Source: Vicia villosa
Taxonomy: Eukaryota > Streptophyta > Magnoliopsida > Fabales > Fabaceae
Direction: 5' to 3'
DNA length: 64,000 nucleotides
Assembly: GCF_029867415.1 (NCBI RefSeq)
Contig: NC_081184.1
Coordinates: 105,261,692-105,325,691 of the forward strand
The translations under genes and the position numbers were made by a program. How positions within the stretch are numbered: position 1 is the stretch's first letter; each line of letters opens with the position of its first letter. The notes beneath the pieces are model-generated. The model did no database searches. It worked only from the letters and a program-made list of their open reading frames with translations, and was not told where the DNA came from. Positions 47,500 through 60,168 of the stretch are shown in pieces.

Positions 47500-48426
47500 T
47501 TCTTGTGTGAAAACCAGTTTATAAGGTGAGCTTGCCCCTATGGTAAGGGAAGTTGCTATACGAAGAGTGTTTGTGAATAACTTTGGGGATTTTGAGGTTG
47601 CGTACTGAACACTTTTCTCCAAGATGAATGTCTTGCTTAACCCTCTTGCGAGAGCCCCTACTTATAGCTTTATTTTGGCCCTTAAGACCTTATTAAAGAG
47701 GTGAATTTGGAGCTTCTCACGTTAAAGAGTCGAGATGGCTTTAAATGCTTGATCATTGATCATATAATCAATCATCAGTTATAGCCGAGCTGTGTGTAAC
47801 CTATCTAGACGTTACGAACCTTCGCATCCCATCCCTACATGGCTTTTACCATTACCCAACTGAGGTACCCGTTCATGATACCTCTGTATCTGACTATGAC
47901 AACCCGGATGGACCTGTATAGTAGTCCATATCTGACTTGTATACTCGGCTGGCCTTGTAGGTTATTGTCGGGTAGGTCTATGAAGCGTGTATGAGTATGC
48001 TCATATTTAAGTCGCGGTCTTACAAGAATCTCGAGCCCATAACAAGTCCCCCGAGTATGTTTCCTCGTTCTTGTCTAGAAGATGTGCTCAGATGAAGTCC
48101 TCAGATTATTTCTTATAGCCGTTGAAACGTGTCAGGCGAATGATAGGTTGCGTGTCTAGCGGGTTTTTAGGCACTAGAAATGATGGCTTTTATGGGGAAC
48201 GAGTATTCTTAGGGAACTGTTCGCCTATCCTTCATTATTCCTTTAAAGTCTATTTAAACCCTTTTCTACTCCAAGCTTCTATCATTGTCTTCCTGCAAGC
48301 TAATTTATTCAAAAAACGCTCCTGATTCTCAAGTTTCCCAGCAAGTATTTATTTCTCAAGTATTGTTTCCTTTTCTTCCTTTTATTCTCTTAGTTTATTT
48401 TTCAATCAAAACAAACGTACTCAGCT
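47500..48426 (+). other. Leader/promoter region of Transposase_28-type ORF
   Basis: Holds GTCTTGCTTAACCCTCTTGC (about 47630), which resembles the hairpin module of the Ogre at 15.2-16.1 kb. A TATA-like CTATTTAAACCC lies at about 48250 and a CT-rich leader (48310-48410) precedes the ATG at 48427. Confidence 0.4.
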
Positions 48427-49380
48427 ATGGCACGTATGGGCGAATACCATAAGATGTTTGACATCCCCAAATCCACTAATGTCGCTGAGAGAAAGGAGTT
48501 ATGAGATTCGTTTTTGAGAGAGATGGAAGAGAGTTTAGAGAAAGATGAAATGAATAGACTTCTTAACGAGGCCTATTATGATTTTGACTAATATTCCTCT
48601 TTCTCTTCAGGTTCCGTAGAATTCATTATGCAGACCACCGCTCCTTTTGACGAAGAAGTCATGAGCTACAAGACTAGCTCTTTTGACGAAGTCGAGATAG
48701 AGAAGCTTCGCTCCCTTAGAGGGATTTCCTCGACCGGGAATGAAGATTACATGGTGCTTGAACTTTGTGGACCCAGGGAGAGAGTTTGTACCCTTCACCC
48801 ATCGAGTTCTAAAAAGGAGTTATTTTACTCTTATCCGAGTGTGATAGAAACCTTTGATGTGAGGATTCCCTTTTCGGAATTTGAAGTCGACATTCTCAAA
48901 ACCGTGAACGCAACACTATCACAACTCCATTCGAATAGCTGGGGCTTCATAAAAGCCTTTCAGAGAGTTTGTGAGGCCATTTCAATTGTACCTACAGTAG
49001 GCTTGTTTTTCTTTTTTTTCGAGATGAAGGGTTTAGAGAAGAATAACTGGATACAAATAAGTGGTATCCCTTCAAAAAGCTTTCTGATAGCTTACACCAA
49101 CAATTACAAGGATTATAAGGGCAAGTTTGTGAGAGTGAAGGGCGGTCCGACTTGTCCCCAAGTCCTCTACGCAACCGATGGCCACACCCGCTTTCCTCAC
49201 TAATGGACAAAAGACCCTGTTCCCATATGTGGTTTTACCTTTGAGAAGCTAAGTGAAGTGGAACGTGTTTGTTTGAAAGTCTTAGATTCTTTCAGAATGA
49301 TGAAAATTAAATCCTTGCTTTCGGTTCTTGATAAAGAACTTCTGGCCTTTCTTGGTAATGACCTTTTTATCGGATAAGCA
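48427..49380 (+). pseudogene. Transposase_28-type ('putative gypsy type transposon') protein
   Basis: A first part starts MARMGEYHKMFDIP at 48427 and meets stops; the main frame is 48628-49203 (191 codons). It contains VRIPFSEFEVDILKTVNATL, SQLHSNSWGFIKAFQRVCE, VGLFFFFFEMKG and WIQISGIPSKSFLIAYTNNYKD, the pattern of Pfam Transposase_28. A splice-acceptor-like TTCTCTTCAG lies at 48601-48611. Such proteins occur in Tat-lineage gypsy elements and in other transposons; role unknown. Downstream pieces up to 49680 (KKFKASKSSSMELPEQEMPT) fit its charged tail. Stops show it is not intact. It is joined to an Ogre integrase end at about 49683. Confidence 0.6.
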
Positions 49381-49684
49381 TTTATTTTGTCTTTTTATGC
49401 ATTTCTAATCAATGTGATTTTCTTTTATGCAGACAAAATGACTGATTTATCTCTTATCGAGAAAAGAAAACTGCTGATGCAGTCCCGTGCTGCTCGGAGA
49501 GGAACTTGAGACCCGACCGAGAATAAGTATGATCTTACCAGCCTTGAGACTCGGACCAACAAACGTAAGAAGTTTAAGGCCTCAAAGTCGTCGTCCATGG
49601 AGCTGCCTGAACAGGAGATGCCAACTCAAGAAGTTTTCGAGGAGCAATGCCAGCCGACTCCAAAGAAGCATCAAACAGTAACGG

Positions 49685-50106
49685 GTGAAGATGACTGTCA
49701 AAGAGATGTTAACATGCTTGCTCTTAGAGGTTGAGATCCCATCAATGAGAGTCTTGATGGAGGCAAAATTAACAGAAGTCGAGTGGTATCAAAATACATT
49801 CGATGAGTTGAATTTAATCGAAGAAAAGTGCATGACAGCTTTATGCCACAAACTACTATATCAACAAAGAATGAAGAAATATTTCGACAAAAGGTCCTAC
49901 CTCGCACAATCAAAGAAGGCGACTTTGTGCTAAAAATGATTCAACCTTTTCTCACAGATTCAAGGGGAAAATGGACTCCCAATTATGACAGCCCATACGT
50001 GGTCAAGAGAGCTTTCTCGGGAGGTGCCTTAATACTCACGACTACGGATGGAGAAGAATTCACCCGTCTTGTAAACGTCGACACAGTCAAGAAATACTTC
50101 GCCTAA
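49685..50106 (+). pseudogene. Tat/Ogre integrase C-terminal fragment
   Basis: Frame one (49685-49933) has LEVEIPSMRVLMEAKL, FDELNLIEEKCMTALC and QQRMKKYFDKR; frame two (to 50106) continues with LPRTIKEGDFVLKMIQPF, GKWTPNYDSPYVVKRAFSGG, ALILTTTDGEEF and ends VDTVKKYFA. This is the end of pol in Tat/Ogre elements. A shift lies near 49890-49915. Everything upstream in pol is missing. The 3' neighbour text GAAAACTCGAAAGGGAGATT with AAAAGTTAGGGA (50170-50290) is usual after Ogre pol. Confidence 0.8.
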
Positions 50107-51489
50107 ATAATTAAAAGAACAGCTTGCTAATTTGAAAACTCGCAAAGAGCGACTTAGGCAAAAAAGAGCATTGCAGTGAATCGAAAACTCGAAAGGGAGA
50201 TTCAGGCAAAAGTTAGGGACAAAAAAAAATCAATCCCGGTAGATTTAAAACCCGAAAGGGATAATATACGCAAAAGTTAGGGATATATGACAAGTAACTG
50301 TGTTTAGGGAAAACTTGATCATCCATAAAATCCATAGCGGAGTATTCATCATCAGTAGGTCATCTTCTATAAAGCATGAATACAATGCAACTCAGAGTGG
50401 AAGGGAAAGATAACGGTCGTCGCGCTTTAGCGTAGTCCTTTTCCCGAAAATTACCAATTTACAACTTTGTAAATACTCCATGGAATCACGCTTTCCGCTG
50501 ATTACCATTTCATATAAATAACAGTTCGATCTTTATACCCACTTCTTTACAATCGAGTCTTATTCAGTTTCTTAGAAATGCATTTTTTAAGTCTGATAGT
50601 TATTTTCTTGAAACAAACGTTTTCAAAATAAAATGAATATACTTTACTTGCAAAATAAAGGTGAAATTTCTTTCAGAGGTTTACAAACAATAGGAATAAT
50701 GCCAACAGTTGCTCCGAAAACGGTCGAGACTTCGGGAACAAAATTCCCCCCATAAGGTCGCTTTGTGAACATCTCCCGATGACGAATCTTCACTTCAAAT
50801 CATTCAACTCCACTTCAAACAGCGGACAATTGACAACCAGGTATCCCCAACGGAGTGCAATCTACACTTTTCAAGAAGAAGACATCTTCTGATCAACAAA
50901 AACTTAAGTGGTATCACAGGACTTCACATCCACGATAATTTATCATTCACTTTACATTTTCATATCATTCATGTAGGCGTCACGCATCATACCATATGTC
51001 TGCACGGTCAGCATAGTCTAGTTAGGTTTTGATCATACCTTTGCCTAAGTCACATAGACCTCAATTTGGGAATTTCCCAAGCTAGAGTTCTTCCAGCAAC
51101 AGACAAGCATCACCCTTGTCGAATAAATCTTCATCAAAAACCCAGCAAGTTACTGCTAATAGCGAATCTTCATCAAGGATCCCTAGCCAGATCTAGCCGA
51201 CAATTAAAAGGACAGAGCTCACATCTGCCACATCTCTTTCCTCACAAGTCCCTGACATAGTTGTCACAAAATTCATATACAGCAAACAAACAGCAGTCCA
51301 AGTCAAGACAGTTTGTTTTCAAATATAAGATTTTAGCCAGGATGACATGGCATGTCCAAGTCAAGCGTCATCAACTAAGACTACAGTTTCATCATGATAA
51401 TCAATCAACAGATCTCCCCAGCTGAGTTATCTGTCCACTTGCAATATGATCAAATCCATTCTTACACGCCTCCCCAGAGAGTCCGTATA
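50107..51489 (+). other. Ogre 3' region without genes
   Basis: Non-coding part between pol and the tandem array. Contains two CGAAAGGGA(G/T)A...GCAAAAGTTAGGGA blocks (about 50190 and 50260). Confidence 0.55.
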
Positions 51490-52390
51490 CATCCAAACAA
51501 ATGGCAATCTCAGTCAAGAAGTTTGTTTGATCCCAGAATCCACGCATCACCAACGGATAAGTGTGACTCTCAACAATATTGTTGCATTCACAGATTATTT
51601 CCCTAGTGGATTTTATGCTAAGTTGATGAATGATAGCCTTTTACAAAGACGGTTCATCCACTTTCCCAAACAAATTCTCCGACAGAATCCAAGAACGGCA
51701 GTTTTCCATGAAAATAGTTCATCTACTAGAAAAGTCTCCAGTGAGCCAACGCATAGCAGTCTTCTACAAAGACAGTTCGTACACCGGGTAATTCCCCCCC
51801 AAAGTTGATGAATGACAGTTTTTCGTCGAAGACAGTTCATTTACTTTTCATCCAAGAATCCTCTGCTAAGGTCGACATATGGCAATCTTCCTCAAGAAGA
51901 CAGTTTGTTCACTTTTGGATTCTTCAACAGGGTCAATAAATGGCGGTCTTCCTCAAGAAGACAGTTTGTTCACTTTTGGATTCCCCAGCCAGGGTCGACA
52001 AATGGAGGTCTTCCTCAAGAAGGCAGTTTGTTGACTTTTGGTATTCCTCAGTAAGTTGACAAATGGCGGTCTTTCTTCGAAGACAATTTGCTCACCTTTC
52101 ATTCCCTAATAGGTCGACGAATGGCAGTTTCCATCTGAAGACAGTTTATCCTCCTGGTTAATGCACCACTAAGTCAACAAATGGCAGTCTTTCTCCCAAA
52201 AACAGTTTGTCCACTTTCAGTTCCACATCAGAATAGACGAATGATAACTCTTTTCCGAAAGACAGTCTGTCTGTTGTTAGTCCACATCAAAGGTCAATGA
52301 ATGGCAGTTTTCCCGCCGGAAAACAGTTCATTAATTACCCAGCATGAGTCGATGAATGGCAGTCTTTCCTCCCAAAGACACTTCGTCCAT
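51490..52390. repeat. 61-bp tandem array, about 14 copies
   Basis: Core AATGGC(A/G)GTCTT.CTC.AGAAGACAGTTTGTTC returns at roughly 51500, 51630, 51692, 51753, 51811, 51877, 51939, 52002, 52062, 52122, 52183, 52244, 52300 and 52353. Units are diverged, unlike the fresh 31-bp array. Place in the element (pol to 3' LTR) is the same as in the other Ogre. Confidence 0.85.
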
Positions 52391-52924
52391 TTTCAAACAT
52401 AGGCATTAGCTCCTCAAAAGGACGCGTAGTCATATGGCATTTCTTCGAAAATGAAAATTTTAAGGGAAGTATGATAAGGTTTTCATCCACCATGGCATCT
52501 CTCCAACATATCCTGGTGAGAAGTTTGATGAAGAACCAAACCTTTAGAGATTTTCTCTTTATCTGAGATATCATCCAAAATGACAACTGAGACCAGTTTC
52601 GTGATCGGAAATCCGAAACAAGGAGAAGTTACTTATCTTTTTCTAAAAACAACATCATTTAGTCAAAGAAGATGGACATCGCACTCTACATTGCCATCCA
52701 TTTACCAGAGTTCACATAACATATTCCAAAGGAGTTTGTTTCCTTATCCCCCGCAGAATGCGAAAACGGGATCAAGTCATACACGAGCACCTCTTCATCA
52801 CTACGACATCTCAGGAAAGTCCATAAATTCAGGCAATCTTTGATATTTTAGTCTCTCCCACTCAGCAGAGACCAAGATGACGATCTTTCTCCCTCCAGAT
52901 GGAAGAAACTTAAATAAGGGATTC
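52391..52924 (+). other. Ogre 3' region up to the LTR
   Basis: No coding signal. A purine-rich AGATGGAAGAAACTTAAATA near 52900 could be a decayed PPT. Confidence 0.4.
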
Positions 52925-55900
52925 TCTCATACCCTAATTTTGACCCCTTGATGTCACATCATCTGACATTTCACAATCTCCCAGTCAGATCAGTATGGGT
53001 ACCTAAAGCAATCACATATTCACTAGGTATTCTACTAAGGTTTCCAGTCTATGAGATTCAGGCAAAGAATCGATCAATGGTCAACATGGTACATAACACC
53101 ATCATAGGACCTAAGATGTTTCATCCATCCACCTATGATCTTCAATCCCCAGGCATCAGGCCTCAGATATACCCAGGTCACCAAACTAGGGTTTTGCGCC
53201 TATCAAGGACTAAAATCAGGGATCACCTTTGGGAATACTTGCAGAGCTTCAAGAAATGATCTCATAGACCCCATAATCTCTAAATAATCCCTATATCAAT
53301 ACCCAATGGGTTTTGTACTTCAATTCAAGATCCACAGTCATCAATTTCATCTGGTCCACAATTAGGGTTGTTTTACCTAATTCTTTTGGACAATTGACTT
53401 TTAATTAGGACATGGCTCCACCACTCAAAACATGATTAAAATACCTCTAATACATCAATAAAATCCACTCACTTCATTCATTTGAGGAGGAGGGCTTGAT
53501 TCATCACAAAAATCCAAGATTGCACTTCATTTGGAAAAAAAGTCAACTGTACAGGATCACCTTTGACTTTTTGGGTTTTTGGTCAACCATGGACTTTAGT
53601 GAAGTCAAAGTCATCAACATATGATTAGTGAAGTCATTTTACCAAGAAAAATCAAGAAAATCAATCAAGAATCAAAAATTCAAAGTTTGACTTTTCATGC
53701 ATAAAAATAATTCTAAGTGTTTTTCAAGGATTTTCTTCAAATTTTGATAGGAAATATCTCAAATTTTCAAGTACAAACTGAAGAAAACTCCCAACATCAA
53801 AGTTGTAGATTTTTGTCCAATAAACAACTTTGCCACATCTATTGATTTTGTAAAAAATCAACCATTGAAGAGATATGGAGCTCCAAAGTTGCTGCAAAAA
53901 AAAAATGGTGAAGAAACCTAGTTTTCTTCCAACTTCAAGGCCAATTATCACAAATTTCCCAAATGATTTTGAAGAAACACAAAACTAATGAATTGAAGTA
54001 AATATCAAGGGCTTTCCAAATTGTGCTCAACCATCTCCAAATTCATTTTGAGCAGGAAGATATGCATGATCAAAGTAAGGCATTTTTAAGGAAAATTCAA
54101 GACATGACCAACTTTGCATTTGGTCATTTTGTGCAAATGCCTTCACTAATTGGTGCTTCTAAACATCAGAAATATCAAAAGGGATTGGAGAGAATCATTT
54201 GAATCATTTTCATCAAGATTCCAAAATATCCAAAAATCAAGGCCATGTGATTATGTAATCTTTCAAAGGCCTCCTCTACATCCAGGTTAGGCTTTACAAC
54301 TTTCAATTTACAGCTTTCATTTAAATTCCTCTCAAATATAAATTGTATATACACTGTTTAGAACTCCGTTTGAGAAAAACCTTGAGACAAATAAAGTGTA
54401 TATAATTATAGGACTATGACCTATGATTGAGAATGTCTTCTTGGTGAAGGCTCTTTCCTAATTAGATTTCCATAGTTTCTCGCCACAAGATGATTAATTC
54501 CTGGTGAAACATCTTGAAACCCCTTAGAACAAAAAATATGGCACATCCACCCAAGAGGAATTATTCCCGGTAAAACCTCTTACCCATTTTCTTAGAGCCA
54601 AACTAAGTTCAAAGCCATTATAGCTTTCTCTTGTGTTATAACAAGGACCCTCGATTAGCTTCCTCTTGGGCTTACAATACAAGGACCCTCGATGACCTTC
54701 GATTAGCCTCCTCTTGGGCTTACAATACAAGGACCCACGGGCTTCTTAAAAACATATCTCATAGCTTCCTCTTGAGCTTGTATACAAGGACCCATCATGT
54801 TTCTTATAAACATAGGAACAGGTCTTTAGTAACCTTTTAGCCTACCCTGGTGAGATTCTTCTATTCTTCAAACCAGACTTCAAACAAGCCAAGTATGTCT
54901 CAATCTCAGTATTGAGTTCACATTTTTGTAATGAGAGACATGGACAGTCTCTATCATCCATATTTTCAATCTCTAGTAAGTCTTCTCCTAAGTAGAGTCT
55001 AGATTTCATGTATGTTTTCCTCAAACAATGTCAACCTTAATCTTGGGATTTAAACAAGAAGTACTCAATCCCCTATAAAGGGTCAGCCTCCATCAATAAA
55101 TCCACAATATAGTAACATCCCCAGTAGGGTCAACTTCAGTTCTGGATTTTCATCCATCAATCTCTACTCAACAGAGTAATCCTCAGTAGAGTTAGCCTCA
55201 ATTTTGCGCTTCGTACAGAACACAAATTTCATTAGTCAAAGTCAATTCCTAGTGGAGTCATCTCCCAGGGACATACAAACTCTTTTAAGCCTCAAGCTTG
55301 GGCCTTGTGCAAGCCAGTCAAAAAGTTTAAATCTTTCTTATAGAGGTGAGACATGATTCATCTCTATGAATAGATTTTCCAATTGTTATACCATATTCAA
55401 ACATAACAAACATCATTTTAATAAAAACATTTCTCATTTAGATTGATATAAGGTTCCCTGCTCTGTTGACTTCACGTCCAGACTGTTGTCTTCCTCTAAT
55501 GGTTGAAATCTTTTACTTTACATAAGATAATACTGGCATACTTGCACACAGACAAGTAAGGTCCCTCTCTTATCATAAAGTAAAATTTTCATTATGATTG
55601 TTCTTTCATATAAGATGATACTGACATACTTTCACATACACAAGTAAGGTCCCTCTCTTATCATGAAAGAAGCCTCATTTTCACTCACTTCAAAAATGTT
55701 TGTGGTAAAACAATTGAAATATCTCTCCGTTAAGATGACAACTTGTCTCTTTTCTACTAGCAGAGATTTAATTCAAACTTCAACCTTGAGTTCAAACAAG
55801 GCACCAAAAAATCAATTCATTTCCCTAATTAGTTCCTTGAACTATAAAAAACTCTAACTTCCATTAGGGATATGTAGGCATGAGATTCACAAGGAATCTT

Positions 55901-56331
55901 TGCGAGCTAATAAAAAACCAAAAAACAATTAGTTCATCTGTCTTTCCATTCAATTCAATTCCCTCTCCTAATACAACAGGAGAAACTTTCCCAATCAAGC
56001 AACAAACACAAACACATAGACACATAGAAGGTTCTCGTGGAGTACTACGGATATGTAGGGTGCTTAAAATCTTCCCTATGTATAACCAACCTCCCGGACT
56101 CCAGAATATCTATTTAGATGAAATCCCCACACCTAGAAAACTCTTAGGGTTTATTTGAGATATTTTTCCCCTTCCTCCTTGTAGGATAATTAAAAAGTTC
56201 GTGTGCTTTCGTAGGAAGAACTGAAATAAAATTCCTCCCACAAGGGCACCTCTCTCCTTCCTAATTTTGCGTGAAGGGTCCGGCGTGCCGTCCTCTCAAG
56301 TGAAACGGGGAGGTAAAAAAACGACACCACA
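52925..56331 (+). mobile_element. Second Ogre/Tat 3' LTR, about 3.4 kb
   Basis: Begins TCTCATACCCTAATTTTGAC (TG changed to TC) and ends ACGACACCACA. Near its end (56030-56100) are TTCTCGTGGAGTACTACGGA and GGGTGCTTAAAATCTTCCC, the same module as in the young Ogre LTR. Its start half matches 1-1923. Contains short repeats at 54630-54830 (ACAAGGACCC, about 58-bp period) and a 103-bp duplication (55515-55680, TAAGGTCCCTCTCTTATCAT). It abuts copia protease sequence at 56332. Confidence 0.7.
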
Positions 56332-58300
56332 GGCTTCCCGTCATGTGTCGTGAGCACCCAGAGTCCAGGTACTATGACATGTTTGTATTTTGAGCTTTAA
56401 AGGAGATCTGCAATAAGAATTATCTTATTCTTAGGTACCCGCATTCTTTTGGGTCCTTTGGGGTTAGTCCTTCTCAAGTTCTGATTGAACTGAGATTTAT
56501 CTTAAGATTTATCATAAGATTTATCATAAGATTTTCTAGAGTGTGCAACATCATATTTCTTTGTATGTGTTATGTGGAAACTCTTAGAGTGTGATGTGTG
56601 TTTGATATCATGAGAATGTCCATACTTGAACTATTCATACAAAGGTTTGTATTTGATTACCATTTCATCAACAGGTTCAAGTTTATATGGGGTTTCACCA
56701 TCAAAGCCTGTGCCTACTCTCTTGTTTCCACTTACACCGTATATCATAGAGGCTAGCTGACTTTTGCCTATACCTCTAGATAAGAACTTTCTGAAGCTCA
56801 AGTCATATTCTTTCAGAATATTGTTAATGCTTGGAATAGACTTTTATAAACTTGAAGATGATTCAACATCTTTAGTTAATTTCAAAACTTTTTCCTTCAG
56901 TTCAGAATTTTCTATTTCCAGTCTCTTAGTTTCAGATTCAAAGAGCTTTTTCAGCTTTTTGTATTTGATACTAAGTTGACTCTTGACTTCCAAAAGTTCT
57001 GATAAGCTGGAAACTAGATCATCTCTAGTAAGTTCAGAAAATACCTCATTAGAGTCTGAATCAGAAGTAGACTTTTCACTAGCATCAACTGTTGCCATGA
57101 GTGCTATGTTGGCTTGCTCATCTTCAGAGTCTGACTCTTGATCTGATGAATCTGAGTCATCCCATGTAGCCATTAGACCTTTTCTTCTTTTCAAATATTT
57201 TCTTGGGCTTTTCTCTCTGGAGCTTTGGACATTCATTCTTGTAGTGTCCAGGCTCTTTGCATTCGTAGCACGTCACTTTCTTCTTGCTAGATCTTCTATG
57301 TTCAGAAGATTCTCCCTTTTTAGGTCTCTTGAAGCTCTTGAAGTTCTTGAATCTTCTCTGCTTGCTTTTCTAGAGTTGGTTTACTCTTTTGGATAAGAGA
57401 GATAACTTATCTTCTTCTTCTTCTTCTTCTTCTGACTCTGACTTGTCAAATTCTTCTTCTTCTTCTGCCTGAAAAACTTTAGTGCATTTTTTATTATTAG
57501 ATTTTAATGCAATAGACTTACCTTTCTTTTGAGGCTTATTTGCATCTAGCTCAAACTCGTGACTTCTCAAGGCACTTATCATCTCTTCAAGAGACACCTC
57601 ATTCAGATTCTTGGCAATCTTAAAGGCAGTCACCATGGGTCCCCATCTTTTGGGTAAGCTTCTGATAATCTTCTTTACATGATTAGCTTTGGTGTATCCT
57701 TTATCTAGCACTCTCAATCCAGCATTCAGAGTCTGGAATCTTGAAAAAATTGCTTCAATGTTCTCATCTTCCTCCATCTTGAATGCTTCATATTTCTGGA
57801 TTAGAGCTAGAGCCTTTGTCTCCTTTACTTGAGTATTTCCCTCAAGAGTCATCTTTAGAGATTCAAAGATATCATGAGTTGTTTCTCTGTTTGTTATCTT
57901 CTCATACTCAGCATGGGAGATAGCATTTAGCAATATAGTCCTTGACTTGTGATGATTATTGAATTCTTTCTTTTGATCATCACTCATAGCTTGTCTTGTG
58001 ATCTTTACTTCACGAGTATTTACAAGATGTGTGTAACCATCCAACACTAAATCCCATAAGTCACCATCTTGACAAAGAAAGTAACTTTCAAGTCTGTCCT
58101 TCTAATACTCAAAATTCTCACCATCAAAGACTGGTGGTCTATTGTAACCATTGAAGCTACTGCTTCCATTGTTACCATTGTTTTGCTCAGGAGGAGGAGT
58201 AGACGAAGTTGTTTCAACCATTTTGATTTTGTATTTTTCTCCCTGAATCTTTTGTCTAACACGGTTAAGTGCTTGCACCTAGAACCGGCACTCTGATGCC
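56332..58300 (-). pseudogene. SIRE/Maximus-like copia gag and start of protease
   Basis: Minus strand, right to left. The N-terminal gag is 58047-57370: HLVNTREVKITRQAMSDDQK, ILLNAISHAEYEKI, LIQKYEAFKMEEDENI, KIIRSLPKRWGPMVTAFKIA (UBN2 gag), then an acidic EEEEE tract. A CCHC knuckle (VTCYECKEPGHYKNEC) is at about 57235-57290. A coiled-coil-like Glu/Lys/Leu stretch is at 57030-56850. Then GKSQLASMIYGVSGNKRVG (about 56730-56780), NPKGPKRMRVPKNKI (about 56430-56475) and protease YLDSGCSRHMTG (about 56340-56378). Stops at 57370 and elsewhere break it. It is cut at 56332 by the Ogre LTR. Downstream integrase and RT are absent. Confidence 0.85.
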
Positions 58301-58303
58301 AAT
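58291..58303 (-). other. Copia primer binding site
   Basis: Minus ATTGGCATCAGAG directly after the LTR end, an iMet-type site as in SIRE elements. The same site occurs in the other SIRE-like copy. Confidence 0.75.
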
Positions 58304-59381
58304 TGAAAGAGTGAAAAACACTTAGAAAGGGGGGGATTGAATAAGTGTAACTTCTCAAAAATAGTAGATAAAAATAAAGAACACAATTATTTTTATCCTG
58401 GTTCGTTGTTAACTAAACTACTCCAGTCCACCCCTGACAAGGTGATTTACCTCAACTGAGGATTTAATCCACTAACCAAACTGATTACAATCGTTCTCCA
58501 CTTAGATACCCTTTAAGTCTTATAGAGTCTACAGATCATAACTTGATCACTCTAGGAAATCCTTTTACAATCAATATAAAATAAATATTACAAGAGTTTG
58601 ATTTGCTTCTAATAAAGTTGTAATCACCAAGTGATATTTCTCTTAAGTTCTAGTTCGTAACACTCACTAAGATATTACAAAGTTGTGAGGTTGAAGATGA
58701 AGTTCTTCTTTGCTTTTCAGTTTGACATCGTTTCATTATGTTTGCGTAAAAGTGTTCTAGCTGCTTCTGAATCAGAACTTCTATTTATAGGCGCTGAGAG
58801 GAAATTACTGTTGGGAGCATTTAATGATATGCGTGAATAGTACACTGCTGCATTTATTGTTTCACACTTTTTTGAACTACCTCGAGTCATGCTTTCACTG
58901 CTTTTACTGACTTTGCCTTTTGTAGCTTCTAACGTTCCTTTTGTCAGTCAGAGATTTGACGTTATAACCTTTTGTATTTGTACTTTCTTCTGGACTCAGA
59001 ATGAGTAGAATAGACGTTTGAATATCAGAGTCTTCAGCTTTGGTGCAGTTGTAACTTCTGTCTTCAGACTTTGAAGTGCTTTGAGCGTGATACCATCAGA
59101 GCTTCAGAGCTTTGCTTCTGACTGCCATCTTCTGATGCTTTCCAGTTCATGTTCTGATTCTGCAGGATCATCTTCTGATGTCTTGCCAGACCATGTGCTG
59201 ATGAAGCAATCCAGAACTTATGGGTCAGTGCTTCTGAACCTTGATTTGTGCATACTCTTTTATACTTTTCCTGAAATGGAAAATGTGAATAATTAGAGTA
59301 CCACATTCTCTTATACAAAATTCATACTTAATGTTATCATCAAAACTAAGAATATTGATCAGAACATTTCTTGTTCTAACA
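58304..59381 (-). mobile_element. SIRE/Maximus-like 5' LTR
   Basis: 1078 bp. Minus-strand start TGTTAGAACAAGAAATGTTC with TTTGATGATAACATTAAG, end TTTTTCACTCTTTCA. GGGGGGGATTGAATAAGTG at its 3' side is typical. The 5 bp right of it are TAATC. Confidence 0.85.
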
Positions 59382-60168
59382 TAATCAACAAAGGATAACA
59401 TCTTGAAGGATTGAAATGGATCTGGAGATTTACCAATTCTTGCACAAACTTTGAATCAACTTCAAGAGCAACCACCAAATGCTTTGATCTACCAACAATT
59501 AATGAAGAAAAGGTGAATGGATGGAGGTTTAGCTCAAAGATTAGTGAGATTCAATGTGAATATCACTAACTTTTTATGGAAGAAGAGCTTTGAGTGATTT
59601 GGGAAAGAATGGGAAGAGAAATTGCAAGAGTTTTTTTGGCTCTCCAAGCTTGTGAAATGAAGAGGGGGCCTCTATTTATAAAATTGGAAGTGAGGGTAGT
59701 GGCAAATTGGTAATTGTCTCTTGGAGATTAATTTGAATGATTTGGTAAAATGAGGTTAAAATGCGGTTAATGAATGAAATTAATCATGGTAATGATGTGA
59801 ATATTGGTAATGATAATGAATAATTAAGGAAATGAGATAGGTGCCAAAATGATATCATGTTTCCCTCTTTTTTTCAAATTTCGTCCATGGAAATCGATTT
59901 CCTCAGCAAAATTTTCAAATTTTTTCTTTTTGAACTGCTTTGGCTCTTGACCGATCTTTTACTTGTAAAACACAAACAAAAGAAACAAAATGCATATTTT
60001 TTGATTTTGGTTAGTATAAAACAAATTAAACAAATATAAGTGCTTGATGGTTCCCCTCAGAGATGAAGTAAGCGTAACACCAAAAATGAAACCCCAAGAT
60101 TGTGATCTTGATTGATGATTGAAATGCAAATGATGTATGATCTTAGGGTCAAAATTTGGGGTATGACA
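59382..60168 (-). mobile_element. Tat/Ogre-type LTR fragment
   Basis: Minus-strand start at 60168 is TGTCATACCCCAAATTTTGA. A TATA-like TTTATAAATAGAGGCCCCC lies on the minus strand at about 59664-59682. Cut on the left by the SIRE LTR. Confidence 0.65.
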
